IMG/VR virus record: IMGVR_UViG_3300025010_000081
Span: 1 to 51,675 of that record
Direction: 5' to 3' (one strand)
Length of the DNA: 51,675 nt
Source of the DNA: a virus
Below, one piece after another: positions 18,290 to 28,300 of the stretch (positions within the stretch are counted from its first letter, which is position 1; every line of letters starts with the position of its first letter). The notes below the pieces were generated by a model. The model had not been told where the DNA came from, made no database searches, and saw nothing but the letters and a program-made list of their open reading frames with translations. A program made the translations under genes and the position numbers.

Positions 18290-18736
18290 ATGGATCGTAT
18301 TTTATTAAGAAGAGGAACCAATTCTGAAAGAGAACTCATGATTCCTGCATCCAGCGAACCAATATGGATTACGGATACTAAAAGATTGTATGTAGGAGAT
18401 GGTTCGACATCTGGTGGTATTTTAGTCTCTTCAGCAACGAAAGAAGTTGCAAAGACTAGTGATTATACAATAGTTACAACCGATTCTCATGTGGACTTTA
18501 CTAATCAGGCATCGACCGGAGTTATAATTTTAACACTCCCAACGGCTGTAACAGGATTAAGATTCACATTTGCTGTAACTACCGCATTTGAACTTCGAGT
18601 TCTTGGAACTATAAGATCTGGCGGATCTACTATTTCTAATATTAATTCTAATAGTATCGGAAGCTATTTATGTATAGAAGTAAGAAATAATACATATTTT
18701 GTTACTTCTAAATTAGGAACATGGACTGAGAGTTAA
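18290..18736 (+). CDS. Mtd-type N-terminal domain protein, 148 aa
   Basis: The N-terminus (LLRRGTNSERE... ITDTKRLYVGDGSTSGG) matches the domain found at the N-terminus of the major tropism determinant and many fibre proteins, with the conserved R-R-G-T and V-G-D-G motifs. The rest (residues ~50-148) is a small beta-rich domain that recurs in the 145-aa gene at 20363 (both contain a D-Y/N-Y-T-I segment and end GTW). AGAGGGGAG precedes ATG. A role as a small fibre or assembly partner is inferred. Confidence 0.75.
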   Translation: MDRILLRRGTNSERELMIPASSEPIWITDTKRLYVGDGSTSGGILVSSATKEVAKTSDYTIVTTDSHVDFTNQASTGVIILTLPTAVTGLRFTFAVTTAFELRVLGTIRSGGSTISNINSNSIGSYLCIEVRNNTYFVTSKLGTWTES

Positions 18737-18769
18737 GAACTGATTTTTTAGTAAAAGGAATGATTTATT

Positions 18770-19525
18770 ATGACCACTACAATAAAACTAAAAAATGGGT
18801 TAGAGTCGACTAGAACTACGATTACTCCAATAGTCGGAGAACCAATCATAAGTTACGATGCCAATAGTAAAGCTCGATTATATATTGGAGATGGTACGAC
18901 AGCTGGAGGTCAAAATGTCGCATTACAAGTTATTACTGATGTTAGAGCACAGCCAAATGGAATTGCTCCATTAAATGCAAGTAAAAAACTTGAATTAATA
19001 TATTTACCAGACACTGCCAGTATTGATTTATGCGTTGGAAAAATAGGAACTACCCATATTGCAGATGATGATCTACCATTAACTGATGATCATAATAGTG
19101 CAGAAATTCATTTTGAAGGATTAGGAGATATTACATTAGATGGAGACTCGATAACTACGGACACATTTGTTTGCAGAATCGTGAATACTGATGCTGGTGA
19201 GAATAGATTAGTAGCAACATCCAACTTCGAAGGAGTATTTATTCGAGATGGTTCATCAGTTATTTTTACCGGTACAGATTTAACAGTAAGGCCGAATGAG
19301 ACATTTCTTTTATCTGTAACTAATAACGAAGGAAATAAATATCTTAATATATTTCCAACATTAGGAATTCATACTCATCCAATATCAGACGTGGTTAATT
19401 TACAAAGCGACTTAGACTTAAAAGCGCCATTAGAATCTCCAGAATTAACTGGAACTCCAACGGCACCTACTCCTAGTATATCAACATATACTGATCAGAT
19501 AGCCACTACAAAACTGATCAGATAG
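18770..19525 (+). CDS. Mtd-like tail fibre, N-terminal fragment
   Basis: The N-terminus contains YIGDGTTAGGQ, the Mtd-type signature, followed by the beta-rich domain of a fibre and a segment (LKAPLESPELTGTPTAPTP) common to phage fibres. A 23-bp tandem duplication at 19490-19535 breaks the frame. Removing one copy joins this part to the frame ending at 20337 and gives a fibre of 514 residues whose order of modules matches the 2036-aa fibre encoded downstream. Confidence 0.8.
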   Translation: MTTTIKLKNGLESTRTTITPIVGEPIISYDANSKARLYIGDGTTAGGQNVALQVITDVRAQPNGIAPLNASKKLELIYLPDTASIDLCVGKIGTTHIADDDLPLTDDHNSAEIHFEGLGDITLDGDSITTDTFVCRIVNTDAGENRLVATSNFEGVFIRDGSSVIFTGTDLTVRPNETFLLSVTNNEGNKYLNIFPTLGIHTHPISDVVNLQSDLDLKAPLESPELTGTPTAPTPSISTYTDQIATTKLIR

Positions 19526-19535
19526 CCACTACAAA
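19490..19535 (+). repeat. Exact 2 x 23 bp tandem duplication breaking a fibre gene
   Basis: Copies 19490-19512 and 19513-19535 are identical. The second copy, read out of frame, creates a TAG at 19523. Confidence 0.95.
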
Positions 19536-19665
19536 ATTCACAAAAGATCTTATATCTGATGAATTATTTGGAGTATTAGATTATAGAACCAGCTTTGACC
19601 CAGCAGTCGAAAGCGGTTCAGATGGATTTCCAACGACTGGAGGTTCCGGAGCTTCTGGCGAAATA

Positions 19666-20337
19666 ATGAAAGGTAATGTTTTCATAGTAGCTTCTGATGG
19701 CTATCTTACAACAGAAGCTGTTTTTGCTGGTGATATTATTATTGCTAACATTAATGATCCTGGACAGATTTTAAATAATTGGGATATAGTAGAGAGAAAT
19801 ATAACATATGTCCCAGAAGATGTTATCAATAAAGTAAGTAATTTTCAAGTTACTCCAGATAATACTCATTATCCTACAGAGAAATTAGTTAAAGATAAAT
19901 TAGATTTAAAAGAAGTATTGGCTAATAAAGTAACCGCATTTCAGGTTACTCCAGATAATACGCACTATCCTACAGAGAAACTTGTTAAAGATACCTTAGA
20001 TTTAAAAGAAGTATTAGTTAATAAAACAACTTCATTTCAAGTTACTCCAGATAATACGCATTATCCTACAGAGAAACTTGTTAAAGATACCTTAGATTTA
20101 AAAGAAGTATTAGTTAATAAAGTAAGCGATTTTCAAGTTACTCCAGATAATACGCATTATCCTACAGAGAAATTAGTTAAAGATAAATTAGATTTAAAAA
20201 TAAATACTACAATAGCACTCATATCAAGATTTGAAGAAATGGATGCGTCTAGTGTTGAAACTTTACACGATACTGATTTATATATATTAGCAACAGAAAC
20301 TGGAGAATTTATCAATTTTAGAAGTTTATATATATAA
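19666..20337 (+). CDS. Mtd-like tail fibre, C-terminal part with repeats
   Basis: The frame is open from 19495, although the first ATG is at 19666. Before it, the frame encodes the LDYRTSFDP...GFPTTGGSG module, which is also found twice in the giant fibre. After it come four near-identical repeats of about 34 residues (FQVTPDNTHYPTEKLVKD), and then a short unique C-terminus. The repeats resemble the slender shaft repeats of phage fibres. The true protein is the fusion with the preceding fragment. Confidence 0.75.
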   Translation: MKGNVFIVASDGYLTTEAVFAGDIIIANINDPGQILNNWDIVERNITYVPEDVINKVSNFQVTPDNTHYPTEKLVKDKLDLKEVLANKVTAFQVTPDNTHYPTEKLVKDTLDLKEVLVNKTTSFQVTPDNTHYPTEKLVKDTLDLKEVLVNKVSDFQVTPDNTHYPTEKLVKDKLDLKINTTIALISRFEEMDASSVETLHDTDLYILATETGEFINFRSLYI

Positions 20338-20362
20338 ATAAACATAGGTGGGTGATTATACT

Positions 20363-20800
20363 ATGGCAAAACGAATAGATCAGTTACCATTAGTAGTCCT
20401 TGGAGATGGAGATAGGATTCCAATTTATGACTCTTCGACAAATAGTGTTGCAGTCATAAATCCAAGCGATATTGTTACTAGTCAAGTATTGACAAATGTT
20501 GTATCAAAATCTGCTAATTATACAATCATATCAGATGATAATTCAACTGTATTTTCTAATAATGGCCAAACTATCGATCTTATTTTTACACTTCCGGCAG
20601 TAAATACAGGAGTTGAATATGGATTTCTTGTAGAAGTAAATGGTAAATTTATTACAGTACGTGGTCAGACTATAAATTTATCAGACAATACTACAACCAC
20701 AGAAATTAAAAGTAGCATTAAAGGAAGCAAATTAGTATTGTTTGGAGGATTAGATGGTTATTATATCCACTCCATGTCCGGTACTTGGGAAGTTGTGTGA
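20363..20800 (+). CDS. Fibre-associated protein, 145 aa
   Basis: The ATG at 20363 has AGGTGGGTG at correct spacing and is preferred to an in-frame GTG at 20348. The N-terminus (MAKRIDQLPL... LGDGDRIPIYDSSTN) is the common phage-fibre head motif D-Q-L-P followed by a D-x-x-x-I-Y-D pattern. The C-terminal ~90 residues resemble the small domain of the 148-aa protein at 18290. It is likely a chaperone-like or terminal piece of the fibre set. Confidence 0.7.
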   Translation: MAKRIDQLPLVVLGDGDRIPIYDSSTNSVAVINPSDIVTSQVLTNVVSKSANYTIISDDNSTVFSNNGQTIDLIFTLPAVNTGVEYGFLVEVNGKFITVRGQTINLSDNTTTTEIKSSIKGSKLVLFGGLDGYYIHSMSGTWEVV

Positions 20801-20806
20801 TGATAT

Positions 20807-22093
20807 ATGGTAAGAAAGTTTATTGGAAATTTAGATAGTGAATCTCCTATATATGAAGATGCATGTAAAAATATAGTAGATAAAAGTCTAATAGTCTACA
20901 GTAATAAAATTAGATCAGTATTAAAACCAAGTGCCGAATATATAATAACCTTAACAGAAATAACGGGTGTTGATGAATTAGTGTCCTTAATAGTATTCTC
21001 TGAATATTATGATGCGTCAGTTATGGATTTTCATATTAATGGCAAATCACAAAAGGTTCCAGAGAATGCATATGATAGCGGCGATCTTATATTTACAGAT
21101 AAATATAATAATGAATTAGAATTTATAATTACACACGTCGAAAATGCTTATCCGGCATATGGTTTAAGATTGCTCATACTATGTAGCAATATTGATACTA
21201 TTATTCTTAGATGTGTTGGAGGCTCAAATGCACCAAACAGAGGATATTCATCTACTAAATTTATTTGGGATAAATCATATGATTTCACTGATTATTCATA
21301 TGAAGCATTTCGCCCAGTATTAAGGTATTTACCAGAAGATTTAACTTCTGAAGGATTATTATCTACATGGGTAGATAGTGGATATTCTCCATCATTAGTT
21401 AGAGATGCTATTCAAAATACAGATATGAATAAACCATCTGTTGTGTCAAATGTATTAAATGGATATCCTATATTAAGATTTTCTGGAGATAATTATCTAG
21501 ATATATCTAATGCTGCATCAGTAACAAGACAAAATAAATATTCAAATATTTTTGCAGTTGTAAGATGTACTAATATTATTACATCTCCACAATATATTAT
21601 ACTTTTTAAAGATAATTCTGATGGAATACGATTTGCCTTAGGTATTGAATTAGGAAAATGGAAAATATGGGGTAAATTTCTAGATTCAGAATCTACGAAT
21701 TCTCTAACATATGGAGATGTCATATTAAATGAATGGGTTATAATTCATGCAAAAATAGCAGATTCAATCGCAGATACTAAATATATTATTAGACTTAATG
21801 GTATTGAGACATTAAGAACTGCTACTAGAAATACAACTACTGGGATTAGCAATACTGATTCTACAGCAGTTAGAATAGGATGTAGAGATCCAGGAGATGG
21901 CCATTTTATAGGAGATATTGCTGAGATTAGATTTTCGCAGGAGTTCACTACGACTGAACATAGGTGGGAAGATGCTAGAGCTGCTAAAAAATATAATCTA
22001 GAATCATTATTACCTACAAACTATCCATGGTATAAAACCACATATAAAAAATTAAGACAAAATATGTTTTCTACTGTAGAGATTATTATATGA
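20807..22093 (+). CDS. LamG-like adhesin with DUF2341-like N-terminus, 428 aa
   Basis: Residues ~1-165 form a domain shared with the next gene and with the C-terminus of the 460-aa protein (pattern D-SGDLIFTDKYNNELEF followed by an I-x-L-x-C strand), resembling DUF2341. Residues ~200-405 look like a concanavalin/LamG fold, with NGYPILRFSGDNYLDI early and IGDIAEIRF near the end. LamG-type domains bind glycans. The start overlaps the upstream gene's end closely (6 bases), indicating translational coupling. A receptor-binding role is inferred. Confidence 0.75.
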   Translation: MVRKFIGNLDSESPIYEDACKNIVDKSLIVYSNKIRSVLKPSAEYIITLTEITGVDELVSLIVFSEYYDASVMDFHINGKSQKVPENAYDSGDLIFTDKYNNELEFIITHVENAYPAYGLRLLILCSNIDTIILRCVGGSNAPNRGYSSTKFIWDKSYDFTDYSYEAFRPVLRYLPEDLTSEGLLSTWVDSGYSPSLVRDAIQNTDMNKPSVVSNVLNGYPILRFSGDNYLDISNAASVTRQNKYSNIFAVVRCTNIITSPQYIILFKDNSDGIRFALGIELGKWKIWGKFLDSESTNSLTYGDVILNEWVIIHAKIADSIADTKYIIRLNGIETLRTATRNTTTGISNTDSTAVRIGCRDPGDGHFIGDIAEIRFSQEFTTTEHRWEDARAAKKYNLESLLPTNYPWYKTTYKKLRQNMFSTVEIII

Positions 22094-22107
22094 GTAGGTG
22101 AATATGA

Positions 22108-22623
22108 ATGGTTCGTAAATATATTATGGGTATTGATTTTTATTCAGATGAAGACTTTGTTTCAAAGATAATAGAACTTGGAGATCCAAATATTGTGATT
22201 ATCGATCAAAAAATTAGGACCCTATTCGATTCAAATTATATCTATAAAATATTATTCACATCAGCAACTACTGCTAGAATTATTGGAGATTTCTTTATAG
22301 GTGAAAGTTCTAGTAGTGACTCTAATATATATGACTTTCACGTGGATAATAAAAGCGAAGTATTTCCATCTGATATATATAACAGTGGAGAATTAGCATT
22401 TTTTGATCAAAATGGAAATTTAATAAAATTCTTAGTTAATTCAATTTCTGGAATAGCCCCAAATAGAATTGCAGAATTATATGTAGATATTGCAACAAAT
22501 TCGGATTTTATATATTTATGTGGTATAAATAATCAATTATCTGTAAATCGAAGCGAAAGTTCATATATCTGGGATGGGTCTATAGTTAAACAAACTATAT
22601 CTCATACAATACAACTTATTTAG
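22108..22623 (+). CDS. DUF2341-like small adhesin-related protein, 171 aa
   Basis: The whole product corresponds to the N-terminal domain of its upstream neighbour: MVRKYI, a strand-rich core, NSGELAFFDQNGN, and an ending like IWDGS. It lacks the LamG half, so it is either a stand-alone domain or a truncated paralogue. The two genes start with the same MVRK and lie 14 bases apart, supporting a tandem duplication. Confidence 0.7.
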   Translation: MVRKYIMGIDFYSDEDFVSKIIELGDPNIVIIDQKIRTLFDSNYIYKILFTSATTARIIGDFFIGESSSSDSNIYDFHVDNKSEVFPSDIYNSGELAFFDQNGNLIKFLVNSISGIAPNRIAELYVDIATNSDFIYLCGINNQLSVNRSESSYIWDGSIVKQTISHTIQLI

Positions 22624-22637
22624 AGGGGGAAATAACA

Positions 22638-22901
22638 ATGTCAATGTCTTATCAAAGAGCCGATACAACCCTTAATGCAGCTTTAAGAAATACTGCAACT
22701 CCACATATTCAATTACACACGGCAAATCCTGGAGCTACTGGTGTAGCTAGTTTAGCAAGCACTACAAGAAAATCAATAGCATTCAATGCGCCTGAAAATC
22801 ATCCATCTGCTACTAGCCGACGAGTATTGTCGTCTAGTGGTGCAACTTGGACTGGTGCTGAAATAGCAGCAAGTCAAACAGGCAACTTGGACTGGTGCTG
22901 A
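22638..22901 (+). CDS. Phage tail protein of the LHTANPG type, N-terminal fragment
   Basis: The segment HIQLHTANPGATGVAS is typical of a widespread phage tail/virion protein family of about 130 residues. An exact 40-bp duplication (22842-22921) shifts the frame and adds a spurious tail before a TGA. Collapsing one copy gives a 130-residue protein that ends in the expected QTVTHFSIWSAATGG and a final beta-strand region. AGAGGGGGAAATAAC precedes the ATG. Confidence 0.8.
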   Translation: MSMSYQRADTTLNAALRNTATPHIQLHTANPGATGVASLASTTRKSIAFNAPENHPSATSRRVLSSSGATWTGAEIAASQTGNLDWC

Positions 22902-22921
22902 AATAGCAGCAAGTCAAACAG
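22842..22921 (+). repeat. Exact 2 x 40 bp tandem duplication breaking a tail gene
   Basis: Copies 22842-22881 and 22882-22921 are identical. The 40-bp length shifts the frame. Confidence 0.95.
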
Positions 22922-23070
22922 TTACACATTTTAGTATTTGGTCTGCGGCAACTGGTGGAACCGTAGAGTTCATATCGACAGTTGCTGTAAATAAAGTCGT
23001 TGGTAGTGATGGTGTTGCTATAGCATCTGGAGCTATTGAGGTCATATTATCTGTATATGCTAAGCCTTGA
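22882..23070 (+). CDS. Phage tail protein of the LHTANPG type, C-terminal part
   Basis: This frame has no good start of its own and continues the preceding gene from the second duplicate copy: TWTGAEIAASQTVTHFSIWS, then a segment ending in VILSVYAKP at TGA 23068-23070. The pattern TVTHFSIW followed by GG is a conserved feature of this tail-protein family. It is listed separately only because the duplication breaks the frame. A terminator follows. Confidence 0.7.
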   Translation, partial: ATWTGAEIAASQTVTHFSIWSAATGGTVEFISTVAVNKVVGSDGVAIASGAIEVILSVYAKP

Positions 23071-23100
23071 TAATATATATATTATTTTAATATTCTAAAT

Positions 23101-23149
23101 ATAATCACCTAAAATTATAATTTTAATAATTTTAGGTGATTATTCTATT
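23101..23149 (+). terminator. Strong terminator after the tail gene
   Basis: A 17-bp perfect stem (ATAATCACCTAAAATTA with its complement) is followed by TCTATTTTAAT. Confidence 0.85.
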
Positions 23150-23191
23150 TTAATAATTTATTAGCATATATAACTGTGAGGATGGTGTATA

Positions 23192-23929
23192 ATGCGAGGA
23201 ACATATGCCGTAACTGGTAGTGCAACTACAATAACTGCAATTTCTGCAACATTATTCGGTAAAGCAAATCTGTGGGTATTCGAATTTAACAATCTTGTAC
23301 CAGCCACAGGAGAGAAAATAGCGGCGACGTCAAATACTGAAATAATACCAGAAGATTGTACATTATATATAGAATTTACTGGAACTCTATTATTATTACA
23401 GTATATAGTGAATGCTTCAACTAATGTTATTGCATATAAAACAGCAGATGGTGGTTGGGTTAATCAAATAAATTCATTTACTAAAAATACGTCAATAGCT
23501 TTATATATTAGTCACCTAGGGAATTCTGCAGTATCTGGCACTATTACTATTAGAATAAATAATTCCAGTGGCCGCATTATGTCACAAATTACTTGGGATC
23601 TATACAAATGTTATTTAACAACAGCATGCGTAGTTTATAAAAATCTACCAGATGACTGTTCAGAATTACAAGCTATGAGAAAATTGCGAGACTACTATAG
23701 TGACAAACCTGGATATTCTGAGTTAATAATGGAATATTATGAACTATCGCCAAAAATTATTAGCCGTATAAATCTAGAAAATGACCCAAGTATGATGTAT
23801 GATAAAATATATGATAGTGTAAAGATATGTGAAGGGTTTATCGCCATAGGAGATTGGCAAAATGCTCATGATGAATATTTAAATATGTATAATACACTTT
23901 TAGTTAAATATAATATTAAAGAGTTATAA
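23192..23929 (+). CDS. Virion-type protein with C-terminal CFI-box-like domain, 245 aa
   Basis: Residues ~1-135 form a beta-rich domain with many Thr/Ser, like a virion or adhesin module. Residues ~140-190 read CYLTTACVVYKNLPDD, then MRKLRDYY, then YYELSPKII, close to the CFI-box domain (C-F-I-A-T-A, R-x-x-R-D, Y-Y-x-x-S-P) found at the C-terminus of many bacterial and phage proteins. The last ~55 residues are helical. A GTGAGGATGG site precedes the ATG. Function of CFI-box domains is not established. Confidence 0.75.
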   Translation: MRGTYAVTGSATTITAISATLFGKANLWVFEFNNLVPATGEKIAATSNTEIIPEDCTLYIEFTGTLLLLQYIVNASTNVIAYKTADGGWVNQINSFTKNTSIALYISHLGNSAVSGTITIRINNSSGRIMSQITWDLYKCYLTTACVVYKNLPDDCSELQAMRKLRDYYSDKPGYSELIMEYYELSPKIISRINLENDPSMMYDKIYDSVKICEGFIAIGDWQNAHDEYLNMYNTLLVKYNIKEL

Positions 23930-23948
23930 TGAAAAGTGGTGATGATTA

Positions 23949-25331
23949 ATGGCGGAGTTATATTCGCAATATCGTAAAGTTGGAGACTCCGTATGGTTAG
24001 AAACTAATAAATCCACATTATCGTCTATAAATGGCGAGCAAGAGTTTTCATTCAATATATCCAATTTAATATATGGTACAGTATATGAATACAGAGCAGC
24101 TGTTGATTGGGGAAGTGGGCCATCATATGGATCAATAGCGCAGTTTACAACACCTACTCCAGTATTTGTTACTGGAATATCACAATCTACCAACTCAACC
24201 ACATTATCATTGACTTCTATTTCAAGACCAACTGGGATATCACAATCTACTAACTCAACCACATTAGCATTAACATCTATTTCTAGACCTACTGGAATAT
24301 CCCAATCAACTAATTCAACCACATTAGCATTAACATCTATTTCTAGACCTACTGGAATATCCCAATCAACTAATTCAACCACATTAGCATTAACATCTAT
24401 TTCCATCCCTACTGGTGTATCCCAATCAACTAATTCAACCACATTAGCATTAACATCTATTTCCATCCCTACTGGTATGTCAGATTCCAGCAGCTCAACT
24501 ATATTAGAATTGATTTCCATTCTCGATTCGCTTAGTTCACTATCTATAACTGATAGTATATCTGATATTATTTTAAATACACAAATATCATTATCGATGG
24601 AGTCACAATCTGAGGCCAGCTCAACATATGATATGTTTTTTGTCCCAAAATTAGATATCTTAACAGAGACTTTTACAGATACGATTAGTTATATAATAAG
24701 TGAGTCATATCCAATATGCGAATCGAATGTTGAGACACGTTCTAGTATTGAATTTAACACATTAATCGACTTAAGCTTAACATGTCCATCCTACACCTTT
24801 TTAAATTTACAATTTGAGGCTGGTGATGAAATAGTGTCGAAATTGTATTATAATGGAATAAACTTCGAAGATGAATATTTTGCAGATGCTGCAAGATCAA
24901 TTTTAAATAATGATATAGATAGTATTAATGGTAGATTAAAATTAACATCAATGTCGTCTTTTATATATCAGATAAATTTAAGTAATATTTCCACACTTTC
25001 ATCAATAATCGATTTAATTATCGGAGAATCAGATACCATAACAGATACGATTGACTTATCTGTAGAAAGTGAAAAATTTCCTTCTTGCTCATATGAAGGT
25101 GGAGATTTTGCATTTTTAGATTATACTGGAAAAGAATTACCATTCGCGATAATATCCGTATCCGGAATATCGCCAAATAAAATTGCCAGAGTATATATAG
25201 ATATAGAGAATTCAAATACCAAATATATTGTAATTAGAGGTTTTGGTGGATTAAATTCTCAAAATAGGAGTAGAGGTGAGGGTTTATATGATTGGACGAA
25301 TCCTCAAAGACCTACGGTTTCTATCTTATAA
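23949..25331 (+). CDS. Fibronectin-like repeat adhesin with DUF2341-like C-terminus, 460 aa
   Basis: Residues ~1-72 look like a fibronectin type III domain (YGTVYEYRAAVDWG). Then come five exact-length 20-residue repeats (PTGISQSTNSTTLALTSI) and a degenerate sixth, low in charge and rich in Ser/Thr, like a stalk. The middle is Ser/Thr/Ile-rich with more degenerate repeats, and the last ~80 residues repeat the DUF2341-like end seen in the 20-22 kb genes (GGDFAFLDYTGKELPF). The protein fits a rod-like virion adhesin. AAAAGTGGTGATG precedes the start. Confidence 0.75.
   Translation: MAELYSQYRKVGDSVWLETNKSTLSSINGEQEFSFNISNLIYGTVYEYRAAVDWGSGPSYGSIAQFTTPTPVFVTGISQSTNSTTLSLTSISRPTGISQSTNSTTLALTSISRPTGISQSTNSTTLALTSISRPTGISQSTNSTTLALTSISIPTGVSQSTNSTTLALTSISIPTGMSDSSSSTILELISILDSLSSLSITDSISDIILNTQISLSMESQSEASSTYDMFFVPKLDILTETFTDTISYIISESYPICESNVETRSSIEFNTLIDLSLTCPSYTFLNLQFEAGDEIVSKLYYNGINFEDEYFADAARSILNNDIDSINGRLKLTSMSSFIYQINLSNISTLSSIIDLIIGESDTITDTIDLSVESEKFPSCSYEGGDFAFLDYTGKELPFAIISVSGISPNKIARVYIDIENSNTKYIVIRGFGGLNSQNRSRGEGLYDWTNPQRPTVSIL
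24171..24530 (+). repeat. Six 60-bp in-frame tandem repeats
   Basis: Five copies of a 60-bp unit (24171-24470) are highly similar, with copies 3-5 nearly identical. A sixth copy is degenerate. They encode a 20-residue Ser/Thr-rich stalk unit. The constant unit length distinguishes them from the out-of-frame duplications elsewhere. Confidence 0.9.
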
Positions 25332-25360
25332 AAATTAATATAAAATAGGGGTGATGAGAA

Positions 25361-28300
25361 ATGAAGTTTAGACGAGGAAAGAATATTGATATCAATAAAG
25401 TAATACCAGATAAGGAGACTATTATTTATAATGAGGAAACTGGACGATTGCTTGTTGGTGATGGAGTAACAATAGGCGGTGTTTCAATAACGTCTGATGT
25501 TGCAGATGATGTATATAATAAAGATGAGGTAAATACTTTAATTTCAAATAAGGCTAATACAGTTCATACACATACAGAATCCCAAATATCTAATCTTGAT
25601 AAATATACAAAATCAGAAGTAACTGCATATTTAGAAACTAAAGAAATTCTCACTAATAAAGTTGCAGAATTTCAAACTATTCCAGATAATACTCATTATC
25701 CTACAGAAAAATTAGTTAAAGATCAATTAGATACTAAATCTCCTACAGCACATACTCATGTAGAAGCTGATATTACAGATTTAGATAAATATACTCAAGA
25801 CGAAGTTGATACATTATTACTTGAAAAATCAGATACTACTCATAATCATCCACAATCAGATATAGCCAATTTAGATACAGCATTAGCTGCAAAAGAGAAT
25901 AATTCTAATAAGGTAGCTGAATTTCAAGCTATTCCAGATTATATACATTATCCATCTGAGAGATTAGTTAAGGATCAATTAGACACTAAAGAGAATCTTA
26001 CTAATAAGGTTACAGCATTTAGTTCTCCTACTGATACTCAATATCCTACTGCCAAATTAGTTAAAGATCAATTAGATACTAAATCTGTAACTGGTCATAC
26101 ACATGTAGAAGCTAATATTACTGACTTAGATAAATATACACAAGCCGAGACGAATACTTTACTGGATACCAAAGAGAATCTTACTAATAAAGTTACAGAA
26201 TTTCAAACTACCACAGATAATACTCACTATCCTACTGAAAAATTAGTTAAGGATCAATTAGATACTAAATCTAATACCGGACATATTCATACTGAAACTG
26301 ATATAACGAATTTAACTTCCGATTTGGCATTAAAAGCTCCACTAGATTCTCCAGCTTTAACTGGAACACCAACTGCACCGACAGCCGCTGTCGGTACAAA
26401 TAGTACTCAAATAGCGACAACAGCATTCACAAAAGCCCTTGTGGATGCTAGTGTTTCAGGATTATTAGATTACCGAGGAGGATTTGTCCCAGAAACAACT
26501 AGTGGAGCTACCGGATTTCCAACAACTGAAGGTTCTGGTACTTCTGGAGCTATTATGAAAGGAGATGCATTTATTGCATCTGCAAATGGATTTATAACAA
26601 CTGAGGTTATTAATTCTGGAGATATGATTATTGCAAGTATAGATTCTCCAGGTCAAATATTGGCTAATTGGAATATTATACAGAGAAATATTACATATAC
26701 ACCAGAAGATCAAGCAAATAAAGCTACAGTATTTACTACAGTTAATGATACATTATATCCAACAGTAAAAGCTGTTAAGGATCAATTAGATACTAAATCT
26801 GTAACTGGCCATACTCACGTGGAAGCTAATATTACAGATTTAGATAAATATACTCAGGCCGCAACTAATACTCTATTAGCAACAAAAGAAAATCTTACTA
26901 ATAAAGTTACATCATTTAGTTCGCCAACAGATACTCAATATCCATCTGCTAAATTAGTTAAAGATCAATTAGATACTAAATCAGTGACAAGTCATACTCA
27001 CGTGGAAGCTAATATTACAGATTTAGATAAATATACTCAGGCCGCAACTAATACTTTATTAGCTACTAAAGAAAATCTTACTAATAAAGTTACGGCATTT
27101 AGTTCTCCTACCGATACTCAATATCCTACAGCTAAATTAGTTAGTGATCAATTAGCCACTAAGTCAGCTACAGGACATACTCATGTAGAGGCTAATATTA
27201 CAAATCTAGATAAATACACTCAAGCAGCTACTGATACACTATTATCAGCTAAAGAGAATACTATTAATAAAGTAACAATATTTAGTTCTCCTACAGATAC
27301 TCAATACCCTACGGCTAAATTAGTTAAAGATCAATTAGATACTAAATCAGTAACTGGTCATACTCATGTAGAAGCTAACATTACAGATTTAGATAAATAT
27401 ACACAAGCAGCTACTAATACTTTATTAGCAGCTAAAGAAAACCTAAGCAATAGAGTCTCTACATTTCAAACTACTCCAGATAATACACATTATCCTACAG
27501 AAAAATTAGTTAAAGATCAATTAGATACTAAATCCGCAACTGGTCATACACATTCAGAATCAGATGTTACGAATTTAATATCAGATCTATCGTTGAAAGC
27601 GCCATTAGCTTCTCCAAGTTTAACTGGTATTCCAACCGCTCCTACAGCAACTATTGGTACTAATACAACTCAATTAGCGACAACGGCATTTGTTAAAGCG
27701 ACTATAGATACAAATATTGCAGGATTATTAGATTATAGAGGCGGATTTACTCCAGCTGCATCTAGTGGAGCAGCTGGATTTCCAACAACTGGTGGTTCTG
27801 GAACTGCTGGTGCTATATTAAAAGGAGATGCATTTATTGCATCCGCAAATGGATTTGTAGCAACAGAAAGTATTCAATCTGGGGATATGATTATATCGAC
27901 TATAGATTCTCCAGGGCAAACAATAACTAATTGGGATATGATACAAAGAAATATCACATATACGCCAGAAAACAACTCTAATAAAGTTACGGCATTTAGT
28001 TCACCGACAGATATACAATACCCATCTGCTAAATTAGTTAAAGATCAATTAGATACTAAAACTAATACTGGCCATACTCATGTAGAGGCTAATATTACAG
28101 ATTTAGATAAATACACCCAAGCAGCTACTAATACTTTATTAGCTACTAAAGAAAATCTTATTAATAAAGTAACAATATTTAGTTCTCCTACAGATACTCA
28201 ATATCCTACGGCTAAATTAGTTAGTGATCAATTAAATACAAAATCATCAACTGGTCATACTCATGTAGAAGCTAACATTACAGATTTAGATAAATATACA

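Noticed and set aside
23924-24520. Open minus-strand frame of 198 codons with regular repeats
   Set aside because: It is antisense to the 60-bp coding repeats of the plus-strand adhesin; its repeats simply mirror them and no ribosome site is seen.
24171-24530. Regular 60-bp units looked like a CRISPR array at first glance
   Set aside because: There are no unique spacers; units are contiguous, in frame and coding.
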